Part shown: one piece after another, positions 42,223-50,619 of the stretch
Numbering within the stretch: position 1 is the first letter of the stretch
Layout of the letters: every line of letters begins with the position of its first letter
NCBI RefSeq assembly: GCF_009707325.1
Contig: NZ_CP046103.1
Span: 744,001 to 808,000 of the forward strand
Reading direction: 5' to 3'
From: Pseudomonas sp. IB20
GTDB taxonomy: Bacteria; Pseudomonadota; Gammaproteobacteria; Pseudomonadales; Pseudomonadaceae
Length of the DNA stretch: 64,000 bases
Made by a program: the position numbers and the translations under genes
The notes under the pieces: generated by a model
What the model was told of the DNA's origin: nothing
Databases searched by the model: none
Seen by the model: the letters and a program-made list of their open reading frames with translations, nothing else

Positions 42223-42741
42223 ATGAAGCGCTTGTTCTGTTTGGCTGCGTTTGCGGCCGTGGTGGTAGGACACTCTGTTTCGGCCCAGGCCGCCGGCCTG
42301 GAACTGGGTGTGGGGAGCACCGGCGATTCGACCATGACCTATCGGTTGGGGCTGACGTCGGATTGGGATAAAAGCTGGTGGCAGAGCGACGTAGGTCGAC
42401 TGACCGGCTACTGGAGCGGGGCCTACACCTATTGGGATGGCGACAAGCGCGCCAGTGTCAGCAGCCTGTCGTTCTCGCCGGTGTTTGTGTATGAGTTTGC
42501 CGGTGAGTCGGTAAAGCCTTACATCGAAGCGGGGATCGGCGTGGCGGTGTTCTCACGCACGCGGGTTGAAGACAACAATATCGGCCAGGCCTTCCAGTTC
42601 GAAGACCGCCTGGGCTTTGGTTTGCGCTTTACCGGTGGGCATGAAGTGGGCATTCGTGCCACGCACTATTCCAATGCGGGCATCAGCAGCAATAACGACG
42701 GGGTAGAGAGTTACTCGTTGCACTACACCTACCCGTTGTAA
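42223..42741 (+). CDS. pagL: PagL-like lipid A 3-O-deacylase (acyloxyacyl hydrolase)
   Basis: A 172-residue outer-membrane protein: signal peptide (cleavage after AQA), then an eight-strand barrel. The catalytic His-Ser pair in VGIRATHYSNAGISS and the downstream Glu (DGVESYSLHYTYPL) match PagL, which removes the 3-position acyl chain from lipid A. Monocistronic, with its own promoter region (42111-42222). Confidence 0.85.
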   Translation: MKRLFCLAAFAAVVVGHSVSAQAAGLELGVGSTGDSTMTYRLGLTSDWDKSWWQSDVGRLTGYWSGAYTYWDGDKRASVSSLSFSPVFVYEFAGESVKPYIEAGIGVAVFSRTRVEDNNIGQAFQFEDRLGFGLRFTGGHEVGIRATHYSNAGISSNNDGVESYSLHYTYPL

Positions 42742-42764
42742 GCCATCAGGCACCTGCTGACTAA

Positions 42765-42860
42765 TGTGGGAGCTGGCTTGCCTGCGATAGCATCACTTCG
42801 GGAAACTCGGTGTAACCGACAGACCGAGGTATATGCATCGCAGGCAAGCCAGCTCCCACA
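42765..42860. repeat. REPIN: perfect inverted pair of 24-bp REP arms
   Basis: The arm at 42765-42788 (TGTGGGAGCTGGCTTGCCTG then CGAT) is the exact reverse complement of 42837-42860. Between them is a 48-bp spacer with smaller inverted repeats. This is the form of a Pseudomonas REPIN mobilised in trans by a RAYT transposase; no RAYT gene is in the window. Confidence 0.88.
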
Positions 42861-42883
42861 GTTGATTAGCGCCACCCTCAGGT

Positions 42884-43189
42884 TCAGCGATACGCCGTCG
42901 CAATCCCTTCACGCTCGGTCAAGCACTCTGGCGCGCCCATCTCGAACTCCCGGCAGATCAGCGGTCGTCGCTCGTAAATCGTGCACATCATCGTGTCCCG
43001 ATCCAGCGCCGCGCACCAACCGTCGTCCAGGCGCAGCATCACTTCGCCGCCCCAGTCGTCCGTATCGATATAGCGTTCCGGCACGCCGGTGTCGGTGATC
43101 AGCATGACTTCCAGTTGGCAGCAGCAGGCCGCGCACGTTGAACAGGTCACGGCGGGTTCGGTGATTTGAGTGTGGGGGATGTTGGTCAT
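42884..43189 (-). CDS. YkgJ-family cysteine-cluster protein
   Basis: A 101-residue protein of the YkgJ/DUF3109 zinc- or iron-binding family. The cysteine pattern CSTCAACCCQLE at the N terminus, then CAALDRDTMMCTIYERRPLI and CREFEMGAPEC, fits the family's metal centre. Function unknown. ATG 43189 is chosen because the conserved region begins soon after. Confidence 0.82.
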   Translation of the reverse strand: MTNIPHTQITEPAVTCSTCAACCCQLEVMLITDTGVPERYIDTDDWGGEVMLRLDDGWCAALDRDTMMCTIYERRPLICREFEMGAPECLTEREGIATAYR

Positions 43190-43243
43190 AGGCGCGCAGT
43201 GTAAGGCAAGCACGTCGGGTAGGTGTGAACACTCTGACAGACG

Positions 43244-43735
43244 TCAGTGCCCCAGTTGCCGGGCGATCCAATGCAGCATGGGGAACAGCAGCGCCCACAG
43301 CAGCGCCAAGCCGATCATCGTCGGCACTGTGCCATAACCGAAACTCACGCCGGCCAATTGGCTGCCGGCGTAATAAGACACTGGCCCGCCGACTGCACCT
43401 AATACGCTGGCGCGCCACCAGGGCTGTGCGCTCCAGGCCAGGCAATGGCGCAGCGTGGTGGCGAGCAACGCCCACAGCAGCATCAGCCAGAACGGAATCA
43501 GCGGCCCCGGAACGCTGAAATGAAACACGCCGAAGGTGCGCAACGAAGTGTCGACCACTGTGCCCAGCAAGGTCACGGCGAGGATCACTTGCCCTTCGGC
43601 AGACCATGAACTTATCCACAGCAGGTGGATGGCCAGTACGGCGGCGGCCACCAGCAGCCAGCGGCTGTCGCCACCGAGCACGCAGGCAAACCAGCCGCAC
43701 TGGAACAGTACGGCATTGGCCAGCGGTTTAAGCAT
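43244..43735 (-). CDS. DUF2878 membrane protein
   Basis: A 163-residue inner-membrane protein with about five TM helices; segments such as GTVVDTSLRTFGVFHF and LGAVGGPVSYYAGSQLAGV are typical of DUF2878. Its ATG overlaps the end of the CFA-synthase-like gene by 8 bp. It is the last gene of the light-response type operon. Function unknown, possibly a membrane partner of the fatty-acid modification genes. Confidence 0.8.
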   Translation of the reverse strand: MLKPLANAVLFQCGWFACVLGGDSRWLLVAAAVLAIHLLWISSWSAEGQVILAVTLLGTVVDTSLRTFGVFHFSVPGPLIPFWLMLLWALLATTLRHCLAWSAQPWWRASVLGAVGGPVSYYAGSQLAGVSFGYGTVPTMIGLALLWALLFPMLHWIARQLGH

Positions 43736-44999
43736 TGAAACGCCCGAGCAACGGCGGGTTGATTGCCGCCGGCTTGGCCAGTAGTAGCTGCGCGGTACCA
43801 ATCGTACGTTCCATGAAGCCACCTTCGCAGTAGCACAAGTAGAATTCCCACAAGCGCAGGAAGTACTCATCGTAGCCCAACTCTGCAAGACGGCCATGGG
43901 CGCGGCGGAAGTTCTCGTGCCACAGGCGCAGGGTTTTCGCGTAATGCAGGCCGAAGTCCTCCATGTGCAGCAGGTTCATGTCGGTGTCGCGGCTGACGAT
44001 GTGCAGCATGTTCTGCATACAGGGCAGAGCGCCACCGGGGAAGATGTAGCGCTGGATAAAGTCGACGCTGTTCTTCGCCTGCTCAAAACGCTGGTCACGA
44101 ATCGTGATGGCTTGCAGCAGCATCAGGCCGTCGCTCTTGAGCAAGTGCGCGCACTGCTTGAAGTAGGTCGGCAGAAAGCGATGGCCCACCGCTTCGATCA
44201 TCTCGATGGACACCAGCTTGTCGTATTGGCCGCTCAGGTCGCGGTAATCTTGCAGCAACAACGTCACTTGGTCCTTGAGCCCCAGCGCCTCGATGCGTTT
44301 TTCGGTATAGGCAAACTGCTCTTTGGACAAGGTGGTGGTGGTGACCTTGCAGCCGTAATGCTGCGCCGCATACAGCGCCATGCTGCCCCAGCCGGTGCCG
44401 ATTTCCAGCAGGTGGTCGGTAGGCTTGAGCGCGAGTTTCTGGCAGATGCGCTCCAGTTTGTTCAACTGTGCCTGTTCCAGGGTGTCGTCGGGCGTCAGGA
44501 ACTGCGCCGCCGAATACATCATGGTCGGGTCGAGGAATTCTTCGAACAGGTCGTTGCCCAGGTCGTAGTGGGCGGCGATGTTTTTCTGCGAGCCTTTGCG
44601 CGTATTGCGGTTGAGCCAATGCAGGCCTTGGGTGAACGGGCGTGCCAGGCGCGCCAGGCCACCTTCCATGGCATCGAGCACCTCCAGGTTGCTGACCATC
44701 ACCCGCACTACCGCGGTCAGGTCCGGGCTGGTCCAATAACCGTGGATAAACGCCTCGCCGGCGCCGATCGAACCGTTGGCCGCCACCAGGCCCCACACCG
44801 CCGAATCGAGGATCTGGATCTCCCCCAGCAGGTGCGCTTCGCGTGCGCCGAACACTTGGCGTTCGCCATCCTCGATCACCACCAGTTGGCCGTGGCGCAG
44901 TTGGCTGAGTTGGCGCAGCACGGCCTTGCGCAGCAATGCGCTGGTCATGCCATTGACATTCAGGCGGCTGGTTTTGACCGATAAGCTAGGGGATTTCAT
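43728..44999 (-). CDS. Cyclopropane-fatty-acid synthase family methyltransferase
   Basis: A 423-residue SAM-dependent enzyme acting on unsaturated acyl chains of membrane lipids. It has IAAHYDLGNDLFEEFLDPTM, SAM loop LLEIGTGWGSMALYAAQHY, VSIEMIEAVGHRFLPTYF and FIQRYIFPGGALPC. In P. putida a paralogue in the photolyase cluster has been linked to light-induced fatty-acid modification (recalled as ufaM), so this is probably that enzyme rather than the housekeeping Cfa. ATG 44999; overlaps the DUF1365 gene by 14 bp. Confidence 0.88.
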   Translation of the reverse strand: MKSPSLSVKTSRLNVNGMTSALLRKAVLRQLSQLRHGQLVVIEDGERQVFGAREAHLLGEIQILDSAVWGLVAANGSIGAGEAFIHGYWTSPDLTAVVRVMVSNLEVLDAMEGGLARLARPFTQGLHWLNRNTRKGSQKNIAAHYDLGNDLFEEFLDPTMMYSAAQFLTPDDTLEQAQLNKLERICQKLALKPTDHLLEIGTGWGSMALYAAQHYGCKVTTTTLSKEQFAYTEKRIEALGLKDQVTLLLQDYRDLSGQYDKLVSIEMIEAVGHRFLPTYFKQCAHLLKSDGLMLLQAITIRDQRFEQAKNSVDFIQRYIFPGGALPCMQNMLHIVSRDTDMNLLHMEDFGLHYAKTLRLWHENFRRAHGRLAELGYDEYFLRLWEFYLCYCEGGFMERTIGTAQLLLAKPAAINPPLLGRFNA

Positions 45000-45795
45000 G
45001 GCGGCGATCCTTGGTATACCCGACTGCGGTGCGAGAGGCGCCATCGGCGGCCTGATGGGAAAAAATCGGAGTGCGTTTGAGCAACAAGCGCATGGCCTGC
45101 CAGTAGATCGCCAGGCAAGTCTTGGCGGTCATCCACGGGAAGCGCCACAAGTAGCGATGCAGGCTGGCGCGGCTGAGCGCTTCTCTGTGCAGGCTCAAGG
45201 TGGCGTCAAAGACTTTCACCTCGCCCTGCCAGTCGGCCATGTGCACGCCGAGCTTGGCGGCGGGCGGGCTGAAGCTCATGCGGTATTCCAGGTCGCGCGG
45301 CAAAAACGGCGACACATGGAAGGCCTTGGCCACGGCGAAGTGCTGATGCTCGTCGGCGCCAAGGGCCTGGGCCGGCAGCACGTAGTGATAGCGCTCACGC
45401 CACGGGGTGTTGGTCACTTCACACAGGATCGCGGCCAGTTGCCCATCGGCCTCGAAGCAGTAGAAGAAACTCACCGGGTTAAAAGCCAGGCCCCAACTGC
45501 GGGCCTGGGTCAGTAGGCAGATAACGCCCTGGGGCTCACGCCCCAGCGCCTTGCCAACTTCCTGGCGCACGGCATCGCTCAAGCTCATGCCGTGGCGCGT
45601 GAATTCACGCAGGTAATCCTGCTGGCGAAAGCCGAAGGGTGCCAGGCGGCCTGCGCCGGCCAGGGGCGAGAGCCCGAGCACTTCGTCTTGTTCGCTCAAA
45701 TCCAGGTACAGCAGGCCGATGCGGTAGCGAAAGGCGTGGGCCTTGGGCGCAAACCGGCGATGGGCGATCCAGCCGCTGTACAGGGCGCTGTTCAC
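44986..45795 (-). CDS. DUF1365 family protein
   Basis: A 269-residue protein of DUF1365, nearly always encoded between an amine-oxidase-like FAD protein and a CFA-synthase-like enzyme. It shows YSGWIAHRRFAPKAHAFRYR, NPVSFFYCFEADGQ, EVTNTPWRERYHYVLP and KAFHVSPFLP. Biochemical role not established; the context points to acyl-chain modification. Overlaps both neighbours. Confidence 0.88.
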   Translation of the reverse strand: MNSALYSGWIAHRRFAPKAHAFRYRIGLLYLDLSEQDEVLGLSPLAGAGRLAPFGFRQQDYLREFTRHGMSLSDAVRQEVGKALGREPQGVICLLTQARSWGLAFNPVSFFYCFEADGQLAAILCEVTNTPWRERYHYVLPAQALGADEHQHFAVAKAFHVSPFLPRDLEYRMSFSPPAAKLGVHMADWQGEVKVFDATLSLHREALSRASLHRYLWRFPWMTAKTCLAIYWQAMRLLLKRTPIFSHQAADGASRTAVGYTKDRRHEIP

Positions 45796-47039
45796 AAGGT
45801 TTCTCCAAAGGCCTGGGCCACGCGCAATGCGCTGACCACGCCATCTTCATGGAAACCGTTGGCCCAGTAGGCGCCGCAATAAAAGGTGTTGCGTGCGCCG
45901 GCCAATTCTTCCCAGCGCGCTTGGGCAGCTACCGCCGCGAGGCTGTATTGCGGATGTGCGTAGGTGTAGCGCGCGAGGACCTTCATCGGGTTGATCATCG
46001 ACGTCTGGTTAAGGCTCACGCAAAAGGTCGTGGCGCTGTCGATACCTTGCAGGATGTTCATGTCGTAAGTGACGGCGGCCTGGGTCTGCGCGGTGCCGGT
46101 CAGCCGGTAGTTCCAGCTGGCCCAGGCGAGTTTGCGGTCGGGCAGCAGGCGCGTGTCGGTGTGCAGCACCACGTCGTTGTCGGCGTAAGGCAGGGCGCCG
46201 AGGATCTCCTGTTCGGCCTGGCTTGGGTCGGCCAGTAAGGCCAGGGCCTGATCGCTGTGACAGGCAAACACCACCCGATCAAATGTCTCGCTGCCGGCGG
46301 CGCTGTGGATAACTACGCCGTCGTCGGTGCGCTCGACGTTATGCACAGGGCAATTGAGGCGCACCTGTTCGCGAAAGCTGCGCGTCAGCGGCTCGATGTA
46401 GCTGCTCGACCCGCCTTCGATCACGCACCACTGCGGCCGGTTGTTCACAGAGAGCAAACCGTGGTTCTTGAAGAACCTTACAAAAAATTGCAATGGAAAA
46501 CCGAGCATGTCCGCCAGGGACATCGACCAGATCGCCGCGCCCATCGGCACGATGTAATGCCGGATAAACCGCGGGCCGTAACCCCCGGCTTCGAGGTAAT
46601 CGCCCAGGGTCATGTCGGCGCTGATGCGCTGTTCTTGCAGGTCCAGCGGCGCCTGGCGGTTGAAGCGCAGAATGTCGCGCAACATGCCCCAGAACCCCGG
46701 CGACAGGATATTGCTGCGCTGGGCAAACAGGCTGTTGAGGTTATTGCCGTTGTACTCGAAGCCTTCGTTCTGGTCGCACACCGAAAAGCTCATCTCGGTG
46801 GGTTTGAACTTCACGCCAATTTGCCCCAGCAGGCGAATGAAGTTGGGGTAGGTCCAGTCGTTGAACACGATAAAACCGGTGTCCACCGCATAGCTTTTAC
46901 TCTCGACCGTCACGTTGACCGTGTGGGTATGCCCGCCGATGCGCACGCCGGCTTCGAACACGGTGATGTCGTGGCGGCGGCTGAGCAGGTAGGCGCTGGT
47001 CAGCCCGGCGATGCCGCTGCCGATAATGGCGATTTTCAC
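45792..47039 (-). CDS. FAD-dependent oxidoreductase (amine oxidase/desaturase-like)
   Basis: 415 residues with an N-terminal Rossmann motif (IAIIGSGIAGLTSAYLLSRR), HTHTVNVTVESKSYAVDTGF, and the C-terminal NTFYCGAYWANGFHEDGV. It belongs to the NAD/FAD-binding group found with DUF1365 and CFA-synthase-like genes. Start GTG 47039 overlaps the SDR stop (GTGA). The usual proposal is an oxidation step on lipid acyl chains. Confidence 0.86.
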   Translation of the reverse strand: MKIAIIGSGIAGLTSAYLLSRRHDITVFEAGVRIGGHTHTVNVTVESKSYAVDTGFIVFNDWTYPNFIRLLGQIGVKFKPTEMSFSVCDQNEGFEYNGNNLNSLFAQRSNILSPGFWGMLRDILRFNRQAPLDLQEQRISADMTLGDYLEAGGYGPRFIRHYIVPMGAAIWSMSLADMLGFPLQFFVRFFKNHGLLSVNNRPQWCVIEGGSSSYIEPLTRSFREQVRLNCPVHNVERTDDGVVIHSAAGSETFDRVVFACHSDQALALLADPSQAEQEILGALPYADNDVVLHTDTRLLPDRKLAWASWNYRLTGTAQTQAAVTYDMNILQGIDSATTFCVSLNQTSMINPMKVLARYTYAHPQYSLAAVAAQARWEELAGARNTFYCGAYWANGFHEDGVVSALRVAQAFGETL

Positions 47040-47818
47040 AGGTTGTCCTTCTGCGGCGGCGGGCTGCGCAACATGCGCTTGCCGATGAACAGTTGCGCGC
47101 GGTTGGGCAGCTTCGACAACGGCCACAAGGTGGCGATAAACATAGCGGGGAAGGCAATCTCCAGCGGGCGCTTGTCCAGCTTGGCGAAGATATGCCGCGC
47201 GGCCTTGTCGGCCGACCAGCTCAAGGGCATCGGGAAGTCATTGCGTTCGGTCAGCGGCGTGTCGACAAAGCCCGGGCTGATCACCGTGACGTCGATGTTC
47301 TCGGGCGACAGGCTGATGCGCAGGGATTCAAACAGGTAGCGCAGCCCGGCCTTGGAGGCGCCATAAGCTTCAGCGCGTGGCATCGGCAGGTAGGTTACGG
47401 CGCTGGCCACACCGACCAAGTGTGGGGTGAGCCCTTTGCGCAACAACGGCAGCGCCGCTTCGATGCAATAGCTGCTCGCCAGCAGGTTGGTGCGTACCAC
47501 GTGCTCGACGATAGAGGCGTCAAACTGCCGAGCGTCCACGTATTCACAGGTGCCGGCATTCAGGATCACCGTGTCGAGTGAGCCCCAGACCACACCGATA
47601 TGCTCGCCGATCTCACGCACGGTCTGGCTGTTGGTCAGGTCGCCGGCTACCACCAATACTTGCCCCGGGTAACGGTGGGCGAGTGCTTCCAGTGGGCCTT
47701 TGGTTCGCGAGCTGAGTGCCACATGGGCGCCGCTGTTGAGCAACTCCACGGCCAGCGAAGCACCGATGCCACTGCTGGCGCCGGTCAGCCAATAACGGCG
47801 GGGTGGTGTAAGGCTCAT
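47036..47818 (-). CDS. Short-chain dehydrogenase/reductase
   Basis: A 260-residue SDR with the nucleotide-binding TGASSGIGASLAVELL, the NAG motif (VILNAGTCEY), catalytic Ser in VGVASAVTYLP and YxxxK in AYGASKAGLRY. ATG 47818 follows AGGAG. Substrate unknown. Part of the photolyase operon, overlapping both neighbours by 4 bp. Confidence 0.9.
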   Translation of the reverse strand: MSLTPPRRYWLTGASSGIGASLAVELLNSGAHVALSSRTKGPLEALAHRYPGQVLVVAGDLTNSQTVREIGEHIGVVWGSLDTVILNAGTCEYVDARQFDASIVEHVVRTNLLASSYCIEAALPLLRKGLTPHLVGVASAVTYLPMPRAEAYGASKAGLRYLFESLRISLSPENIDVTVISPGFVDTPLTERNDFPMPLSWSADKAARHIFAKLDKRPLEIAFPAMFIATLWPLSKLPNRAQLFIGKRMLRSPPPQKDNL

Positions 47819-48237
47819 CCCATTCTCCTTTTCAGCCAACTGACTACGCGGCCGAGTACTGGCAGGTGTTCGTAGAGCAGAGCGCCGGCATCGAAATAAT
47901 CGCGATGGCGGTAGACCTTGTCGCGCCACAGCAGGTGCGAGCAGCCTTCCACGCGGATCAGCTTGCCGCTGTTGAGCCGTGGGTGGCAGAAGCTCATTTT
48001 CCAGCGCAAATAGCCTTCACCTTCGGCCACTTGGTCGAAACCGTGGAAGTCGAAGCGTAGCTGGCTGACATTGCCGTACATCTCGGCGAAGTAGCGGCGC
48101 AGCGCGGGCAACCCGTGCACTTCATGCAGCGGGTCGGTGAAGGTGATGTCCTTGCTGTACAGGCTGTCGAGCCGGTGCAGGTTGTGCTTGTCCAGGGTCG
48201 CAAAGGCCTGGGCGAACCTGGGCAGGAAGTCACTCAT
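47815..48237 (-). CDS. NTF2/SnoaL-like protein
   Basis: A 140-residue protein with an NTF2-like cone fold: DKHNLHRLDSLYSKDITFTD, HGLPALRRYFAEMYGNV and HRDYFDAGALLYEHLP. Some members are isomerases or hydratases, others are ligand-binding; the role here is unknown. It is conserved in the same position in photolyase clusters of related pseudomonads. Overlaps phrB by 8 bp and the SDR gene by 4 bp. Confidence 0.82.
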   Translation of the reverse strand: MSDFLPRFAQAFATLDKHNLHRLDSLYSKDITFTDPLHEVHGLPALRRYFAEMYGNVSQLRFDFHGFDQVAEGEGYLRWKMSFCHPRLNSGKLIRVEGCSHLLWRDKVYRHRDYFDAGALLYEHLPVLGRVVSWLKRRMG

Positions 48238-49672
48238 GCTCGGCAACCTCCTGACGTGAAGGCAGGCTGCGGAAGGCTGCCAACGCGCGTTCGCGGGATT
48301 TTTTCAGGTCGACAATCGCACGCGGATAGTCCGCCACGCCAAACAGGCCGCCGACTGCCTCGGGGTTGTGCACTTCCTTTTTATTCAGCGCGGCCAGCTC
48401 TGGCAGCCAGTGCTTGATGAACACGCCTTCGCTGTCGAATTTCTCCGATTGGCTCAATGGGCTGAAAATCCGGAAGTACGGGGCCGAATCGGTGCCGGTG
48501 GAAGAACTCCACTGCCAGCCGCCGTTGTTGGCCGCCAGGTCGCCGTCGATCAAGTGGCGCATAAAGAAACGCTCGCCTTCGCGCCAGTCGATCAGCAGGT
48601 TCTTGGTCAAAAACATTGCCACCACCATGCGCAGGCGGTTGTGCATCCAACCGGTTTCGAGCAACTGGCGCATGGCGGCGTCGATGATCGGCAGGCCGGT
48701 GCGCGCTTCCTGCCAGGCGGCGAGGTCTTTGGGCGCATCGCGCCACGCCACCGCTTCGGTCTCGGGGCGAAAGGCGCGGTGGCGGGACACCCGTGGGTAG
48801 CCTACGAGGATGTGTTTGTAGAATTCGCGCCACAGCAGCTCGTTGATCCAGGTGATCGCGCCGATGTCGCCGCTTTCGAACTCGCCCTGGTTGGCTTGCA
48901 AGGCGGCATGCAGGCACTGGCGCGGCGAAACTACACCGGCGGCGAGGTAAGCCGAAAGCTGGCTGGTGCCGGGTTTGGCCGGGAAGTCGCGCTCGTCTTT
49001 GTAGTAGCTGATTTGTTGATCGGCGAAGGCATCGAGGCGGCGGCGCGCTTCGTCTTCACCGGCCGGCCAGAGGGCGCGCAAGCTTTCGCTGGGTGGCGCG
49101 AACCCTTCGACCTGCTCAGGGACCGGGTCGCTTTTCAGCTCGGTGGGCGCCTGGGCGTTCGGGGTTGCCACCTGACGTGGGAGGGCGCTGTGCAGGCGGT
49201 TGTAGCAAACCTTGCGGAACTGGCTGAACACCTGGAAATAAGTGCCGGTCTTGGTCAGCACACTGCCGGGTTGGAAGAACAGTTGGTCCAGGTAACGGTG
49301 GAACGTCACGCCATCGGCTTCCAGCGCCTGGGCCACGGCGGTGTCGCGACGGCTTTCGTGGATGCCGTACTCCTCGTTGACGTGCACCGATTCAACCGAC
49401 AGTTCCCGGCACAGCGTACTCAATACGCCGGGTACCTGGTCCCAGGTCGCGGTGGTGCGGATCAGCAAGGGAATGTTCAGCTCGCCGAGCGCCTGGCTCA
49501 GGTGCCGCAGGTTGCGCAGCCAGAAGTCGACTTTGCACGGCGCGTCATCGTGGGCCCGCCATTGTTCGGGGGTGATCAGGTACACGGCTGCAACGGGGCC
49601 TCGCTGGCTTGCGGCGGCGAGGGCGGTGTTGTCGTGTAGGCGCAGGTCGGTGCGCAGCCAGATCAAGTGCAT
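48230..49672 (-). CDS. phrB: Deoxyribodipyrimidine photo-lyase
   Basis: A 480-residue light-driven enzyme that splits cyclobutane pyrimidine dimers. N-terminal antenna domain (MHLIWLRTDLRLHDNTALAA) and C-terminal FAD domain with WINELLWREFYKHILVGYPR, RTGLPIIDAAMRQLLETGWM, and HNRLRMVVAMFLTKNLLIDW then GGWQWSSSTGTDSAPYFRIF. It follows the MerR gene without a gap. Confidence 0.95.
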   Translation of the reverse strand: MHLIWLRTDLRLHDNTALAAASQRGPVAAVYLITPEQWRAHDDAPCKVDFWLRNLRHLSQALGELNIPLLIRTTATWDQVPGVLSTLCRELSVESVHVNEEYGIHESRRDTAVAQALEADGVTFHRYLDQLFFQPGSVLTKTGTYFQVFSQFRKVCYNRLHSALPRQVATPNAQAPTELKSDPVPEQVEGFAPPSESLRALWPAGEDEARRRLDAFADQQISYYKDERDFPAKPGTSQLSAYLAAGVVSPRQCLHAALQANQGEFESGDIGAITWINELLWREFYKHILVGYPRVSRHRAFRPETEAVAWRDAPKDLAAWQEARTGLPIIDAAMRQLLETGWMHNRLRMVVAMFLTKNLLIDWREGERFFMRHLIDGDLAANNGGWQWSSSTGTDSAPYFRIFSPLSQSEKFDSEGVFIKHWLPELAALNKKEVHNPEAVGGLFGVADYPRAIVDLKKSRERALAAFRSLPSRQEVAEHE

Positions 49673-50602
49673 TTAAACAATTCCACGCTGGATCAGTATC
49701 TGGTGGGCCGACAACGGGTCTTCGGCCACGAACAATTCAGGGGTGTCACGGGTTAATACGGCCAACTCTGCCTGGTGGATGCATACCGTTGGTCCGGCAA
49801 TCAAGGTTGGGCAGCGGACACCGCCCAAAAGTTTACTGAGTGCCGGCACATGGATAGCCTTGCTCGAATACAGCAGCACGGCGCGCGGTTGCAGGTGTTC
49901 CACCGCCAGGGCCAGTTCGCCCGCCGGCAATGGCCAGTCGAAGACTTCCACCGGGCAGTCGGCGCTGCTGGCCAGCCAGGCGCTGAGCCACAGGTGCGGC
50001 TCCAGCGGCAGGTCGGAGTGGTTGACCAACAGCAACGGGGCGCCTTGCAGTTGGCGGTTGTTGTGGTAGATGCGCGCGCCAAACTTGCTGCGCAGCCAGG
50101 ACAGGAAAAACACCCGCTCCATCTGCGCGCCGAACTGGCCTTGCCAGCGTTGCTCCAGCGCCTTGAGCAGCGGCAGCATCAATTGCCCGCATAAGGTACG
50201 CGGCGGGTACAACGCCATGGCTTGGTTGAAGGCGTCGTCGACCCTGCGTTCGGCCAACTCGCTGATCGCATTCAGCAGGTTCTGGCGCAGGGCGTGCCAT
50301 TCGTTTTCGACGGTGTCGGGGCTGGCTTGGGCTGAGTCGATCAGGCTTTTCACCTGGCTGACCGGTACACCGCGGTTGAGCCAGGTGAGGATGGTGTGGA
50401 TGCGTTGTACATGTTCGGCACTGAACAGCCGATGACCCTTGGGCGTGCGCTGCGGCACGATCAGGCCATAGCGGCGTTCCCAGGCGCGCAGCGTTACGGC
50501 GTTGACGCCGGTCTGGCGCGCCACTTCGCGTATTGGCAGCCAGCCGTCTTGGAGGGCTTGGGCGATGTCTACGCCGGGTTCGTCTTGGGGGGCTGCTTTC
50601 AT
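49673..50602 (-). CDS. MerR-family regulator of the LitR/PplR class (light response)
   Basis: 309 residues. N-terminal MerR HTH (LPIREVARQTGVNAVTLRAW, ERRYGLIVPQRTPKGHRLF), then a CarH/LitR-like C-terminal region (YPPRTLCGQLMLPLLKALEQ). I do not see the DxHxxG cobalamin motif, so it probably does not sense light through B12 itself. In P. putida the equivalent regulator next to phrB (PplR1, as I recall) works with a LOV photoreceptor. It likely represses its own operon through the paired TGTACA boxes at 51602-51675. Confidence 0.85.
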   Translation of the reverse strand: MKAAPQDEPGVDIAQALQDGWLPIREVARQTGVNAVTLRAWERRYGLIVPQRTPKGHRLFSAEHVQRIHTILTWLNRGVPVSQVKSLIDSAQASPDTVENEWHALRQNLLNAISELAERRVDDAFNQAMALYPPRTLCGQLMLPLLKALEQRWQGQFGAQMERVFFLSWLRSKFGARIYHNNRQLQGAPLLLVNHSDLPLEPHLWLSAWLASSADCPVEVFDWPLPAGELALAVEHLQPRAVLLYSSKAIHVPALSKLLGGVRCPTLIAGPTVCIHQAELAVLTRDTPELFVAEDPLSAHQILIQRGIV

Positions 50603-50619
50603 GATGGTCTTTTCATGGG

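Noticed and set aside
48368..49639. Plus-strand frame of 423 codons opposite phrB
   Set aside because: Shadow of the photolyase gene; the photolyase motifs are unambiguous on the minus strand.
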